From assembly GCA_030430575.1 (NCBI GenBank), contig JAUIKF010000028.1:42333-106332 (forward strand): DNA of 64,000 nucleotides, read 5' to 3'. Position numbers and translations under genes: made by a program. The notes below the pieces were generated by a model. The model ran no database searches, was not told the origin of the DNA, and saw only the letters and a list, made by a program, of their open reading frames with translations. Shown here piece by piece: positions 7,908-17,172 of this stretch (within the stretch, counting starts at the first letter, position 1; each line of letters starts with the position of its first letter). Source of the stretch: Bacteroidia bacterium. GTDB lineage: Bacteria > Bacteroidota > Bacteroidia > J057.

Positions 7908-8576
7908 ATGTGGAAATTCAAATATGCGTGGCCAGTCTATATCTCTTTGATCCTATTTGTGAGCATTTGGATTGGAGGCATGATACAAATACAGCAAACA
8001 TTAGAAGGGCAAATCGAAAATTTATGGATTGTAAGCCTTATTGGCTTCTTACTTTTAATTTGGCACCCCTTTGTATATGTCTTCTATTTGCAGAAAAATA
8101 GAATGAAAAATGGGCTATTTGGTGGGTTTATCGCATTCTTGATTTTGAGCATTGGGTTCCTAATTTGGATTGTCATTATTTCTATAGAAATTCAATCGAC
8201 AGGGGTAGTCCCTAGCTATTTATTTAGCCTATTTGTACTGTTCATTGTAGTTTTTAATGCTTTGCTTTTGGTACGCCATCTCAATAAAACTACCCGTACC
8301 GTCACAGAATGGATAAAGTGGGGGGGCAGTCACTTAGTCTTTGGAGGAATGCCGTTTTTTTGGGTGTATGTGGTTTTTAAACAAAAGGGTACTTCACTCT
8401 TAGCAACAGATTTTGCCAAAATCACCTTTCTCATGGTATGGAACATCCTTTTCTTCGCCATCTTTTTCCTCAACTTATACGACCTCCATCGCCGAGACAA
8501 ACAAAAACAAGCAGCTGATTATGAGCAGCTTGTATCGGAAATGGGTACAGAAGACCTCGGAGGATTTAGCGAGTAG
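7908..8576 (+). CDS. Multi-pass membrane protein, paralogue of the gene at 1813
   Basis: 222 residues with about six hydrophobic segments. It shares the start MWKFKYAWPVY and the tail LYDLHRRDKQKQ...YEQLVSE with the protein at 1813, while the middle is diverged. The first ~40 coding bases of the two genes are nearly identical at DNA level. The last residues (EDLGGFSE) are encoded by the left arm of a perfect 16-bp palindrome (8553-8599), so the C-terminus appears to have been extended by repeat insertion relative to the paralogue. Function unknown. Confidence 0.8.
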   Translation: MWKFKYAWPVYISLILFVSIWIGGMIQIQQTLEGQIENLWIVSLIGFLLLIWHPFVYVFYLQKNRMKNGLFGGFIAFLILSIGFLIWIVIISIEIQSTGVVPSYLFSLFVLFIVVFNALLLVRHLNKTTRTVTEWIKWGGSHLVFGGMPFFWVYVVFKQKGTSLLATDFAKITFLMVWNILFFAIFFLNLYDLHRRDKQKQAADYEQLVSEMGTEDLGGFSE

Positions 8577-8599
8577 TGTTGGTTAAATCCTCCGAGGTC
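8553..8599. repeat. CCTCGGAGG palindrome overlapping a stop codon
   Basis: Perfect 16-bp arms GACCTCGGAGGATTTA (8553-8568) and TAAATCCTCCGAGGTC (8584-8599) around a 15-nt loop that contains the TAG stop of the preceding gene. The CCTCGGAGG core recurs in the terminator hairpin at 49696-49730. Confidence 0.85.
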
Positions 8600-8616
8600 T
8601 CACCGTGCTCAAACGC

Positions 8617-8655
8617 AAAAAACCGCCAACCCACAAATTGGACTGGCGGTTTTTT
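8617..8655. terminator. Bidirectional Rho-independent terminator
   Basis: Stem AAAAAACCGCCA / TGGCGGTTTTTT with a 15-nt loop, with T runs on both strands, lying between convergent genes (7908 forward and the bacilliredoxin in reverse). Confidence 0.85.
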
Positions 8656-8672
8656 AATCTGCTAAGATGGTC

Positions 8673-9089
8673 TTAGCAAAACTCGTCAAAGGCACCTTTG
8701 AGGTTGGCGGAGATCAAGGCAGCAGGGCGGCCTTCAATATGGTGACGCTCGATCATATGCACCAAATTGCCATCTTTGAACAGCGCAATAGCTGGAGAAG
8801 AAGGAGGATATGGCAACATGTGCTGACGCGCACGCTGTGTGGCTTCCATAGCAACTCCTGCAAATACGGTGTAGAGATTGTCAGGCTTCTTTTCATTTTG
8901 GAGGGCGTGGATGACGCCTGGACGGGCAGCACCTGCGGCACAGCCACAAACGGAGTTTACCACCATGAGGGTCGTGCCCTCTTTCTGGATAGCGACGTCT
9001 ACGTCAGCCGCAGAAGTGAGGTCAGTTACCCCTGCATTGACTAGCTCGTCACGCATTGGCGTAGTTAGGTATTCAGGATATTGTGACAT
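8673..9089 (-). CDS. BrxA/BrxB-family bacilliredoxin (YphP/YqiW)
   Basis: 138 residues with a thioredoxin-like fold and the CGC redox motif (Cys48-Gly49-Cys50 in VNSVCGCAAG). In Bacillus, bacilliredoxins remove bacillithiol from oxidised proteins. Many Bacteroidota carry the family, and bacillithiol use here is an inference. Matching segments include YPEYLTTPMRDELVNAGV at the N-terminus, PPSSPAIALF in the centre and MIERHHIEGR before the C-terminus. Cytoplasmic, single gene, ending in the shared bidirectional terminator. Confidence 0.93.
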   Translation of the reverse strand: MSQYPEYLTTPMRDELVNAGVTDLTSAADVDVAIQKEGTTLMVVNSVCGCAAGAARPGVIHALQNEKKPDNLYTVFAGVAMEATQRARQHMLPYPPSSPAIALFKDGNLVHMIERHHIEGRPAALISANLKGAFDEFC

Positions 9090-9169
9090 AAGAGTTTATT
9101 GATTAATGAGATTGGGGACAAAATTAGCTAAAATTACCTAAGGAAACCCGAATGCGAGGAAAAGGTTTC

Positions 9170-9308
9170 TCAAATACGAACGCAAATTCAAGTTCAAACA
9201 CAAACTCAAATTCAAGTTCAACCCCAAGTTTCCATATTTTAACTCCGCCCAATCTTCCCAAAACACATCCCCTATAAAAATTTGTGAGGCTTTGCGAACA
9301 AATTTTTG
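9170..9308. repeat. Period-6 CAA tract and AAATTTGT hairpin upstream of ruvB
   Basis: Bases 9170-9232 are a degenerate hexamer tract (ATTCAA, GTTCAA, ACACAA, ACTCAA...). Bases about 9272-9307 form AAAATTTGT / ACAAATTTTT around GAGGCTTTGCGA; the same palindrome occurs in reverse at about 14975-15006. No gene lies in the 250-bp gap. Confidence 0.6.
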
Positions 9309-9337
9309 CTAACTTTATTACCAAAATTACTAACTAG

Positions 9338-10354
9338 ATGCGAAACGAGATCCTCGATCCCCATGGAACGGCCCCAGACCTAGAGCGCCAATTGCGCCCT
9401 CAGCATTTTGAGGAGTTCACCGGTCAGCTGAAATTGACCCAAAACCTCAAAGTATTTGTGAAGGCAGCCTTAGGACGGGGTGAGGCACTGGACCATGTGC
9501 TCCTTCATGGCCCGCCAGGCCTGGGCAAGACGACGCTCTCTTTTATCATCGCCAATGAATTGAATACCAACATTACCACAACTTCCGGACCTGTCCTGGA
9601 GAAGCCTGGGGACCTCGCAGGCCTCTTGACCAACCTGGAAGAAGGCGATGTCCTCTTCATCGATGAGATTCATCGCTTGTCGCCCGTGATAGAAGAATAC
9701 CTCTATTCCGCCATGGAGGACTTCAAGATTGACATCATGGTGGAGACGGGGCCCAATGCGCGGAGTATAGAAATTGGGTTGAACCCATTTACGCTGATCG
9801 GGGCTACGACCCGTGCGGGTCTATTGACCTCGCCTATGTTGGCGCGATTTGGCATCAATGCCCGCCTCGAATACTACGACGCAGAGACCTTGCAACGGAT
9901 TGTCCAACGCTCGGCGCGCGTCCTCGAAGTGCCTATCACTGCGAAAGCTGCCCTCGAAATTGCTCGCCGCAGTCGCGGCACACCGCGTATCGCCAATCGC
10001 CTCCTGCGCCGTACGCGGGACTTTGCCCAGGTAAAGGGAGACGGCAAGATCGACATCGACATTGCAAAAACTACCCTCGAAGCACTCGAAGTAGACGAAG
10101 CAGGCCTTGACGATATGGACAATAAAATCTTATTGACGATCATCGACAAATTCAAAGGAGGGCCAGTAGGCCTTAATTCCATCGCCGCCTCGGCAGGCGA
10201 AGAGTCGGAGACCATAGAAGAGGTCTATGAGCCATATCTGATCATGGAAGGATTCATCAAGCGCACCGCGCGGGGGCGCGTAGCGACGGAACGAGCCTAT
10301 GAGCACTTTGGGCGGGTGAAGGGCCAGACGGGCGAAGCGCCGACGCTATTTTGA
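9338..10354 (+). CDS. ruvB: Holliday junction branch migration DNA helicase RuvB
   Basis: 338 residues, normal length. AAA+ ATPase motor that drives branch migration with RuvA. Walker A GPPGLGKT at 58-65, Walker B FIDEIH (DEIH at 109-112), sensor 1 GATTRAG near 155-161, an arginine finger in SPMLARFG (Arg170) and a C-terminal winged helix (about 265-335) ending with the typical [12 protein letters not shown] stretch. RuvA and RuvC are not in this window. The next gene is convergent and starts one base after the ruvB stop. Confidence 0.98.
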   Translation: MRNEILDPHGTAPDLERQLRPQHFEEFTGQLKLTQNLKVFVKAALGRGEALDHVLLHGPPGLGKTTLSFIIANELNTNITTTSGPVLEKPGDLAGLLTNLEEGDVLFIDEIHRLSPVIEEYLYSAMEDFKIDIMVETGPNARSIEIGLNPFTLIGATTRAGLLTSPMLARFGINARLEYYDAETLQRIVQRSARVLEVPITAKAALEIARRSRGTPRIANRLLRRTRDFAQVKGDGKIDIDIAKTTLEALEVDEAGLDDMDNKILLTIIDKFKGGPVGLNSIAASAGEESETIEEVYEPYLIMEGFIKRTARGRVATERAYEHFGRVKGQTGEAPTLF

Positions 10355-11455
10355 TTAGCCATTTCGTCCGCGCATCCGAATCACTTCTCCATCCAGCGTC
10401 AGGTATTCTTGCATCAAATCTGCCGTCAGGCAGCTATGAATGGGCAGAATACCCAACAGGTCACCAGGCTTCACCTCCTGAAGGCTATCGCCTTCCCAGG
10501 TGATCGTACCGTGCTCTTGGGAGATGGCCTTTACATAGGCACCTGCCACAGGCGTGCCCCATTTGCCATCTATGAATCGAACGATCCATCCAAATATGCG
10601 ATGGCCATTTTCATCGATGATGGCGTCTTTGGAAAGGTGGACGGCCCCTCCATGGACAATGATTTCGTGACGGGAGGGATGAGTCTCTACGACGGGCACT
10701 GCCAGAGCTACTGCGATATCATCAACCTCACAGCTGCCGATTTGCACTTGCATGACATCGTAAAAAATGAAATTGCCTGGCGTAATATGGGAGATGTCTG
10801 AAAAGTCATCTTGCGTGCTGCAAGAGGGGGTATCGCCAAGTCGGAGTTGGACATCATGCCCTTTAGCTGCGAAATGCGCTTTTACCTGCTGAAGTTTCGC
10901 TAATGTATCACGATAGATTGAGGAAATCTCAGCTACCCCACGTGCCGCATAGGTATGTCCTGGATGGGTGTAAAACCCCAATAGATTGAGGTTAGGAGCG
11001 TCAGATATGATCTGAACCAATGCTTCCAATGTTTCAGTATCAGATGCCAAAACACCTGTCCGTCCATACCCTGTATCGACTTCTATCAAGCAATTGACAG
11101 GATATCTCATCCCTTTTCCTAAGGCTTTTGCCACCTCCACATCATTCACAAATACATTCAGCGATACCTTCCGTGCCAATTCATTTAATTGAAAAAACGC
11201 CAGGATATTCACAGGAAAGGCAATCGTGATGGATTCCCAGCCCATCGATACAAAATGGTACGCCATTTCAATCGACGAAACCGTGATTTCCCGAACACCG
11301 CGGGTTTTACCCCATTTCGCTATCTCAAGCGCCTGGTGCGTCTTGAAATGAGGCGCCAGCGTGACACTATGACGAGCCGCCCGATCCACCATGCGGTCGA
11401 GGTTGCGCAAACAGCGTGCTTTATCGAGCAAGAGGGTTGGGGAGAAGAGGTTCAA
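10355..11455 (-). CDS. D-threonine aldolase / D-serine dehydratase-like PLP enzyme
   Basis: 366 residues, fold type III (alanine-racemase N-terminal barrel). The PLP Schiff-base lysine is Lys38 in APHFKTHQ. A C-terminal metal site is present as HSCLT (His340, Cys342), the layout of the DSD1/D-threonine aldolase family. TGYGRTG and the SPTLLLDK start also fit. Enzymes of this group cleave D-threonine or dehydrate D-serine or 3-hydroxyaspartate; which substrate applies cannot be told. The gene ends flush against the ruvB stop, so the two transcripts converge. Confidence 0.85.
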   Translation of the reverse strand: MNLFSPTLLLDKARCLRNLDRMVDRAARHSVTLAPHFKTHQALEIAKWGKTRGVREITVSSIEMAYHFVSMGWESITIAFPVNILAFFQLNELARKVSLNVFVNDVEVAKALGKGMRYPVNCLIEVDTGYGRTGVLASDTETLEALVQIISDAPNLNLLGFYTHPGHTYAARGVAEISSIYRDTLAKLQQVKAHFAAKGHDVQLRLGDTPSCSTQDDFSDISHITPGNFIFYDVMQVQIGSCEVDDIAVALAVPVVETHPSRHEIIVHGGAVHLSKDAIIDENGHRIFGWIVRFIDGKWGTPVAGAYVKAISQEHGTITWEGDSLQEVKPGDLLGILPIHSCLTADLMQEYLTLDGEVIRMRGRNG

Positions 11456-11674
11456 TGGTGAGGGGGGTTATTCAAAAATGGTAGAAGCAGTATCTTGAGC
11501 TTTAGGAGAGATTGACGAATATCGAACAAGGATTAATGATTTTAGAAGTAAAGATTAGAAGTAAAGAAAGAGGTTTTGATTAACCAAAAATCCAACTAGT
11601 TGACCTAACAGCCTAAACCGCTTTAACCTTCCCTCCTAAACTTAAAACCCAAAACCTAAAACCCCAAACTTCCC
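11456..11674. other. Intergenic, no gene seen
   Basis: AT-rich 219 bp between two minus-strand genes. It holds an AACCTAAAAC-type simple tract near 11640-11672 downstream of lipA. No hairpin terminator or open frame is evident. Confidence 0.5.
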
Positions 11675-12565
11675 CTAAAGGCACCGCTCCGAATGATAAC
11701 TCGAACGCACAAGCGGTCCACTTTCTACATACTTATACCCTAGCTCGTAAGCGTAGGCTTTGTAGTGGGCAAAAAGGTCTGGATGGATAAATTCATGCAC
11801 GGGCAGGTGCATTTTCGTGGGTTGAAGGTATTGACCGATGGAGATCACATCACAATCGTGATCGCGCAGGTCTTGCAATAATTCATACACTTCCTCGGGG
11901 GTTTCACCCAAGCCTACCATAAAGCCCGACTTGGTACGAATGCCAGCGGCTTTGGTACGACGAATTTGTTCCAAACTACGGTCGTACTTGGCCTGAGGGC
12001 GTACGCGGCGATAGAGTCGTTTGATGGTCTCCATGTTATGAGAGATGATCTCAGGTGCCTCATCTGTGATGAGTTTGAGGGCATCCCAGCGCGATTTCAT
12101 GTCTGGAATCAGCGTTTCTAAAGTGGTAGTAGGACTGAGTTTCCGTACTTGGCTGATAGTCTCCGCCCATATTTGCGCCCCACTATCTTTAAGTTCATCG
12201 CGGTTCACAGAAGTGATTACTGCGTGCTTCACGCCCATGAGTTTGATCGCTTCAGCGACACGCTGAGGTTCATCCGTATCGAGGCCCTTAGCACGTCCTG
12301 TGGCTACTGCACAGAAGGAGCAAGACCGCGTACAGGTATTGCCCAAAATCATGAAAGTAGCCGTTCCTGCCCCCCAACATTCTCCCATATTGGGGCATCG
12401 GGCACTTTCGCAGACAGTGTGCAGATTGTGCTCATCAATGAGCTTGCGCACATTGGTAAAGGTATCCCCATAGGGAAGTTTCACCCGCAGCCAAGCGGGA
12501 CGAGGCCCATTTCCGGGCAAATTTTGACTCGTAAGATTCCCTATATCGATTGTCGTAATGGCCAT
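11675..12565 (-). CDS. lipA: Lipoyl synthase
   Basis: 296 residues. Radical-SAM enzyme that inserts two sulfurs into protein-bound octanoyl groups to make lipoate for 2-oxoacid dehydrogenases and the glycine cleavage system. Both Fe-S clusters are intact: the auxiliary cluster cysteines Cys52, Cys57, Cys63 ([12 protein letters not shown]) and the radical-SAM set Cys78, Cys82, Cys85 (CTRSCSFC). The C-terminal RSSYHSE motif, whose serine ligates the auxiliary cluster, is present. Transcribed alone; lipB is not adjacent. A TTCAA-rich repeat tract lies directly upstream. Confidence 0.98.
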   Translation of the reverse strand: MAITTIDIGNLTSQNLPGNGPRPAWLRVKLPYGDTFTNVRKLIDEHNLHTVCESARCPNMGECWGAGTATFMILGNTCTRSCSFCAVATGRAKGLDTDEPQRVAEAIKLMGVKHAVITSVNRDELKDSGAQIWAETISQVRKLSPTTTLETLIPDMKSRWDALKLITDEAPEIISHNMETIKRLYRRVRPQAKYDRSLEQIRRTKAAGIRTKSGFMVGLGETPEEVYELLQDLRDHDCDVISIGQYLQPTKMHLPVHEFIHPDLFAHYKAYAYELGYKYVESGPLVRSSYHSERCL

Positions 12566-12574
12566 AAGAGAAGT

Positions 12575-12720
12575 TCAATTGTTCAACTAAGGAAAGTTCA
12601 AGCGTGCAACTAAGATAGGTTCAACTCGTTCAAGCGTTCAACTCGTTCAATTGTTTTAAGAGAAAGCAATAAGGCTTGAACCTTTGAACCTAATTGAACC
12701 TTTGAACCTTTGAACCTTTT
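12575..12720. repeat. TTCAA / TTGAACC quasi-periodic tract upstream of lipA
   Basis: First half repeats GTTCAA (GTTCAATT, GTTCAACT, GTTCAAGC), second half repeats TTGAACC with 9-10 nt spacing; the two halves are mutually complementary, so the tract can fold back on itself. It fills most of the gap between lipA and the lipoprotein gene. Confidence 0.65.
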
Positions 12721-12763
12721 TGCGCCTGCAAATATAGCATTTTCTTTATTGGCTCGTTACTCC

Positions 12764-12771
12764 TAAGTTTG
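12764..12771 (+). promoter_or_regulatory. Possible Bacteroidota -7 element
   Basis: TAAGTTTG matches the TAnnTTTG consensus used by the Bacteroidota primary sigma factor. It lies about 115 bp before the lipoprotein ATG. No clear TTTG -33 box is visible at the right distance, so this is tentative. Confidence 0.25.
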
Positions 12772-12886
12772 TACCTGTAAGGAATTTTTACTGGATAAAT
12801 TGATTGATTTTTTTGTAAGAAAACCTATTTACTATGGACTATCAATCAAAGTTGTTTCCTAGAACACCCTAAAACCAACAAATCTT

Positions 12887-13573
12887 ATGCAAAAAATTAT
12901 TTGGATCTTCACCGCCCTAATCGCAGTCAGTCTGACGAGTTGTATCACCATTGAGGAGCGGTATACGATCAAGAAAAATGGCTCGGGCCATATGGAGTAT
13001 ATCATTGATATGAGCGAAATGGCCTCCCTATTAGAAATGCTTCCCAAAGACGAAGACGATGAAGAAGCGGGAGACAACCCCTTGAGCGGACTATCTGAAG
13101 GGCTAGGCGGAGCAGATATGGGAGATATCGCTGCAAAATTAGAAGGGATGGAGGGAATCAGCAAAGTCACTCAAATCACTGGAGACAACGAATTGTATAT
13201 GGGAATCGGCTTTGACTTCAAAAGCGTAGAAGCATTGAACAATGCTGTAAGTTCCTTCAATGAAGGCGGAGGCATGACGCCCATTACCTTTGACGGGAAG
13301 AAATTTGTCCGCGAGCAAGAACTAGCTGGCGAACTTAATATGGAAGAATTGCTAGGTGATTCTGAAGAGGTAGATGCTGCCCAGATGAATATGTTTTTCA
13401 CTCAGATGAAATACAAAGTTAGCGTCACATTCAAGAAGCCTATCAACGCCATCTACACCAGTGGCGACGCCAAGTTCACGGACAAAAAGCATAAGTCTAT
13501 GGAGGTCGAAACCTCTTTCAAAGAACTCTTTGAAGGAGAAAATCCCCTGAATTTTTCAGTGATCACGAAGTAG
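12887..13573 (+). CDS. Lipoprotein of unknown function
   Basis: 228 residues. N-terminal signal with a lipobox LTSC (Cys19). The body opens with ITIEERYTIKKNGSGHMEY, a beta-strand pattern common to small Bacteroidota lipoproteins, followed by an acidic Gly-rich stretch (EDDEEAGDNPLSGLSEGLGG, about 65-84) and a beta-rich C-terminal half. I recognise no named domain. Probably anchored in the periplasm or outer membrane. The gene is followed with no gap by GAGACCG array 2. Confidence 0.7.
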   Translation: MQKIIWIFTALIAVSLTSCITIEERYTIKKNGSGHMEYIIDMSEMASLLEMLPKDEDDEEAGDNPLSGLSEGLGGADMGDIAAKLEGMEGISKVTQITGDNELYMGIGFDFKSVEALNNAVSSFNEGGGMTPITFDGKKFVREQELAGELNMEELLGDSEEVDAAQMNMFFTQMKYKVSVTFKKPINAIYTSGDAKFTDKKHKSMEVETSFKELFEGENPLNFSVITK

Positions 13574-13817
13574 GAGACCGCTCCCTGCGGTCGCTGCGAG
13601 AGGCGAGACCGTTCGGGCTGCGCCCTCACTGCGAGACCGCTCGCCTTTCAGGCTCGCTACGAGACAAGAGACAATAAGACCTGCCTTTGTCTCATAGTGA
13701 GGCGAGTCTTCGAGCCGAGCGGTCTCGCAGTGAGCGCTAGCGAACGATCTCGCAGGGAGCCCTTCAGGGCGACCGATCCCGCAGCGAGGGCTGAGTCTGC
13801 GAAGCCCGAGCGGTCTC
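13574..13817. repeat. GAGACCG array 2: ~245-bp imperfect inverted repeat
   Basis: Left arm GAGACCGCTCCC..., GCGAGACCGTTCGGGC..., GCGAGACCGCTCGCC...; centre near 13660-13692; right arm with GAGCGGTCTCGCAGTGAG and final unit GGGCTGAGTCTGCGAAGCCC followed by GAGCGGTCTC. Sits exactly between the stop codons of two convergent genes (TAG at 13571 and, on the other strand, TAG at 13819). Confidence 0.92.
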
Positions 13818-14152
13818 TACCCCTTGATCCCCTTAAAAAAGTCTTCGACTCGGCTCAGCAGGCTGGCTTCCCAAGAACCGCTGTATTCTTGCCAATTCTC
13901 TTTCAAGGGTAGAATCGATGTGATATGCTGGGGATTGAGGATGATTTTGTCAGGATGTGGCTCCCATTCGTCGGAGTATTTCTTGGTCTCTCCCCCCATA
14001 CTGACATGGGTCAAATCATCCAATAATATCCCTTCCCGCCGGGCCAAGGCCTCGGCAATCTCCGTAGGAGAATGAAGTGAAGTACCAATATATTGGGTTG
14101 AATTGCGGTCTACGAGCTCTGTCGTGCGGATGACGTACCAATATTTTGTCAT
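13817..14152 (-). CDS. Hypothetical protein, 111 aa
   Basis: Starts MTKYWYVIRTTELVDRNS and contains a segment that looks like a response element (ITSILPLKENW) near the end. No signal peptide or membrane segment, so probably cytoplasmic. I do not recognise the family. The stop codon abuts array 2. Codon usage matches its neighbours, which supports a real gene. Confidence 0.55.
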   Translation of the reverse strand: MTKYWYVIRTTELVDRNSTQYIGTSLHSPTEIAEALARREGILLDDLTHVSMGGETKKYSDEWEPHPDKIILNPQHITSILPLKENWQEYSGSWEASLLSRVEDFFKGIKG

Positions 14153-14204
14153 AAATAGGGGATTAATCGTATTTTTGTCATAACAACCCTCAATATGGGT
14201 CGTG

Positions 14205-14262
14205 GTTTTGAAAATAACTCTTAATTTTAACTTTAATTTTCATTTCGATTTTCATTCAGACT
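14205..14262. repeat. Period-6 TTTTAA tract
   Basis: Hexamers CTTAAT, TTTAAC, TTTAAT, TTTCAT, TTCGAT, TTTCAT end about 12 bp before the ATG at 14274. The same kind of tract lies before 27231 and before the GNAT gene. Confidence 0.6.
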
Positions 14263-14273
14263 TACCCCCTAGC

Positions 14274-14840
14274 ATGCTAACCCCAAACTTTTCGCTTAAA
14301 TCACTTGCTTGCTTCTTCCTTTTTGTCCTCTCTTTCTCTTTTATTTACGCCCAAAATCCTGGCATCACCTTTGAAATTCGCAATGCCGAAGTCAAAGATG
14401 GCTACTACGAATTTGATGTGTACATGCATGCAGATGACGATGCTAGCCTACACATCCTGGGCATGCTTTACCTTCAATGCGATTCCTTGACCTTTGGGTC
14501 CATTTCCCCCAAAAACGACCTCAAACTCATCCACCTGGACTTGATGAAAGAGAAAGTCGAAGCCATCAACAGCTATAAATACCGCACTTCGAATGTGATT
14601 TACAACAAAGGCATGCTCGTCATTTCCTGGGAAACGAGCTTTTTTGGGCAGGCAGGCGACATGCGCAAGCACACGGAAGTGCCCACTACCCCCACGCCGC
14701 TTTACCATGTAGCGATCAAAATCAAAAACCCCAATGCTACACCCCAGGTGACTTTCAATACGAAACTCATGTCTGGGCAGCAGTTTTTCCTCCTCAACCA
14801 AAGCAATAAACCTACGCCGTATCGAGATTTGACGAAGTAG
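14274..14840 (+). CDS. Exported protein, cohesin-like beta domain
   Basis: 188 residues from the ATG at 14274, chosen because it precedes a clean signal peptide (LACFFLFVLSFSFIYAQ, about residues 11-27). The longer frame from 14202 runs through the period-6 tract. The mature part has the alternating pattern of a single beta sandwich (ITFEIRNAEVKDGYYEFDVYMHA, then LYLQCDSLTFG) that resembles cohesin-type or dockerin-binding domains of Bacteroidota surface proteins, but the match is by eye only. No sorting domain follows. Confidence 0.6.
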   Translation: MLTPNFSLKSLACFFLFVLSFSFIYAQNPGITFEIRNAEVKDGYYEFDVYMHADDDASLHILGMLYLQCDSLTFGSISPKNDLKLIHLDLMKEKVEAINSYKYRTSNVIYNKGMLVISWETSFFGQAGDMRKHTEVPTTPTPLYHVAIKIKNPNATPQVTFNTKLMSGQQFFLLNQSNKPTPYRDLTK

Positions 14841-14862
14841 CTTCCCCTAGGATTTTTTGAAG

Positions 14863-15035
14863 CGCTCAACCCAACGCCTTGGCGTCACCCCGGAATTTTC
14901 CGACGCTTTGGGAGGGAAATATCCGGGGCCTCCATGACAAAAGTGTAGAAAACACTTTTTGGCGGGAGTTTCCGGATAAATTTGTTCGCAGAGCCTCACA
15001 AATTTTCCGGAATGACGGAGGGCTAAAGTGAAAAT
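14863..15035. repeat. Composite palindromic region (TTCCGGA / AAATTTGT / AAAAGTGT)
   Basis: Nested inverted repeats: CCCCGGAATTTTCC with GGAAATATCCGGGG; AAAAGTGT with AACACTTTTT; TTCCGGA with TTCCGGAA enclosing AAATTTGTTCGC and CCTCACAAATTT. The innermost part matches the hairpin upstream of ruvB. A 64-codon frame across it is not credible. Confidence 0.6.
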
Positions 15036-15058
15036 CGTCATAAATGATTATTAATCAG

Positions 15059-15451
15059 TCAATTAACAATATTCTTCAACACAGGCACCTTCTCCCTTTC
15101 TTGCCAAACCAAGATCGCACAGCAAACCAGGGTGATCACAGCCAGGGCAAATAAAGTGCCTCCATCCCCTTGCACCACAATCCCCAGTTGGGTGAGGTGT
15201 GACATAATGGCTCCGCCCATAAGTCCTAGGCCCAATACTGCGCCTATCCAGGTAGTCCTTGGAACCAGGATCAGAATAGCAGTAATCAATTCAGCGATGC
15301 CGATGCCTATTCGTCCTACGGGTTCTAGACCGAGCGTCTCAAAAATGTAGACAGATTCAGGCGCAGCAGAAAATTTAAAAAACAGGGTTTGGAGTAAGAT
15401 GATAGCAGGAATGAGCCTTAATGCCCATTTAATGATGGATTGAGTGTTCAT
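15059..15451 (-). CDS. DoxX-family small membrane protein
   Basis: 130 residues with four predicted membrane helices. The pattern LRLIPAIILLQTLFFKFSAAPESV near the N-terminus, followed by RIGIGIAELITAILIL and GAVLGLGLMGGAI, is typical of the DoxX/DoxX-like group, some members of which work in respiratory or thiosulfate-related membrane complexes. Specific role unknown here. Transcribed away from the adenine deaminase gene, so a shared regulatory region (15452-15552) lies between them. Confidence 0.75.
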   Translation of the reverse strand: MNTQSIIKWALRLIPAIILLQTLFFKFSAAPESVYIFETLGLEPVGRIGIGIAELITAILILVPRTTWIGAVLGLGLMGGAIMSHLTQLGIVVQGDGGTLFALAVITLVCCAILVWQEREKVPVLKNIVN

Positions 15452-15552
15452 GGTTGATAATTATATGTGTATGCTAAGAATTCTCTGCAAGGATATTTAT
15501 TAATCTTCACAAGAGTATCTCAAAAGCCTAAAAATCTTTTATTTTTACTTCC

Positions 15553-17172
15553 ATGAAAATCCAAGGCCAGATTGTATCAATTGCAGAACGCAGCATTTTT
15601 CCAGGAGAAATCACCGTGGAAAATGGGCATATTACCTCCATAGAAAAGAAACCCACCAATGAGAAAGGCTACCTGATGCCAGGCTTTGTAGATGCTCATG
15701 TACATATCGAAAGCTCGATGTTGGTTCCGTCCGAATTTGCGCGACTGGCTGTGATTCACGGTACAGTCGCGACGGTCTCCGATCCCCACGAGATTGGCAA
15801 TGTGCTAGGCGTAGCTGGGGTTCAGTTTATGGTGGACAATGGGAATCAAGTCCCTTTCAAATTCAACTTTGGGGCACCGTCTTGCGTGCCAGCAACTAGT
15901 TTCGAAACGGCGGGCGCAGAAATCGGCCCCCAGGAAATCCGCAAACTGCTCGAAGATCCTCAAATACGCTACCTCGCGGAAATGATGAATTATCCGGGCG
16001 TCATATACGACGACCCTGTCGTCCATGAAAAAATCGCCATTGCCCACGAGCTAGGTAAGCCTGTAGATGGCCATGCGCCAGGCCTGCGCGGTGAAGGCCT
16101 GCAAAAATACTTGGCCGCTGGCATCAGTACCGATCACGAATGCTTTACCCATGAAGAAGCCCTCGAAAAGCTAAACCTTGGGATGAAAATCCTTATTCGG
16201 GAAGGTAGCGCCGCCAAGAACTTCGAAGCCCTGATCGGCCTACTGCCCGATCATTATGCGCACATGATGTTTTGTTCTGACGACAAACATCCCGACGACC
16301 TCATCGAAGGCCATATCAACCAACTGGCAGCACGTGCCATTGCCAAGGGAATGGACCTGTATAAGGTACTTCAAGTAGCCTGTCTCAACCCTGTGGCGCA
16401 TTATGGATTGGACGTAGGGCAAATGCGTGTAGGAGATCCAGCCGATTTTATCAGGGTAAATGATTTGGAGAATTTTCAGGTAAAGGATTGCTGGATCAAT
16501 GGAGAATGGGTCTCAAAAGCGGGTCAATCTCAGATTCAACCGGTCCCCGTCGAGACCCTCAATCACTTCAACACCAGCCCCAAACAGCCTGCTGACTTTC
16601 AGATAATGGGAAAAGCAAGCGATATCCGAGTCATTGAGGCCCTTGACGGAGAACTCATCACCCGGCCATTAACGATGGCCGCGTTATCGAAAGGCGATCT
16701 GCTGATCTCCGACCCCTCAAGGGACCTCCTCAAAATAGCCGTTGTCAACCGCTACCAAGACGCGCCGCCAGCCGTCGCCTTTATCAAAGGCTTTGGCCTT
16801 AAAAATGGTGCCCTCGCCTCCTGCGTCGGTCACGACTCCCACAACATCATCGCCGTCGGAACAGACGATGAGCAGCTTTGCCAGGCCGTCAACCTCATCA
16901 TCCAACATAAAGGAGGCATCTCCGCCGTCTCAGGGGACCAGTCACAAGTCCTCCCCTTGCCCATTGCGGGCATCATGTCAGGAGACGACGGGGTGAAAGT
17001 AGGCCAGGCCTATGCCCAGATCGATGCCTTTGCCAAGGCCATCGGCAGCACGCTCCAGGCCCCCTTTATGACCTTGTCATTCATGGCCCTGCTGGTCATC
17101 CCATCGCTCAAGCTGAGCGACAAGGGGCTATTTGATGGAGATAAGTTTGAGTTTGTAGGGCTGGAGGCTTGA
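15553..17172 (+). CDS. ade: Adenine deaminase
   Basis: 539 residues, normal for the bacterial Ade family (amidohydrolase superfamily). Converts adenine to hypoxanthine and ammonia in purine salvage. Metal site [10 protein letters not shown] (His49, His51), then [10 protein letters not shown], the GHAPGL motif and the SDDKHPDDL motif with catalytic aspartate, and the Ade C-terminal domain ending [17 protein letters not shown]. Distinct from the adenosine-deaminase-like enzymes that also deaminate adenine. The TGA stop is formed by the first bases of GAGACCG array 3. Confidence 0.96.
   Translation: MKIQGQIVSIAERSIFPGEITVENGHITSIEKKPTNEKGYLMPGFVDAHVHIESSMLVPSEFARLAVIHGTVATVSDPHEIGNVLGVAGVQFMVDNGNQVPFKFNFGAPSCVPATSFETAGAEIGPQEIRKLLEDPQIRYLAEMMNYPGVIYDDPVVHEKIAIAHELGKPVDGHAPGLRGEGLQKYLAAGISTDHECFTHEEALEKLNLGMKILIREGSAAKNFEALIGLLPDHYAHMMFCSDDKHPDDLIEGHINQLAARAIAKGMDLYKVLQVACLNPVAHYGLDVGQMRVGDPADFIRVNDLENFQVKDCWINGEWVSKAGQSQIQPVPVETLNHFNTSPKQPADFQIMGKASDIRVIEALDGELITRPLTMAALSKGDLLISDPSRDLLKIAVVNRYQDAPPAVAFIKGFGLKNGALASCVGHDSHNIIAVGTDDEQLCQAVNLIIQHKGGISAVSGDQSQVLPLPIAGIMSGDDGVKVGQAYAQIDAFAKAIGSTLQAPFMTLSFMALLVIPSLKLSDKGLFDGDKFEFVGLEA

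Noticed and set aside
12149..12613. 154-codon plus-strand frame opposite lipA
   Set aside because: Antisense to the conserved lipA coding sequence; ends in the TTCAA tract.
13697..13912. 71-codon open frame through GAGACCG array 2
   Set aside because: Entirely repeat-derived and continues into the antisense of the next gene; no start signal.
14847..15041. 64-codon open frame on the minus strand
   Set aside because: Falls inside nested palindromes; no protein-like pattern and no homologous feel.
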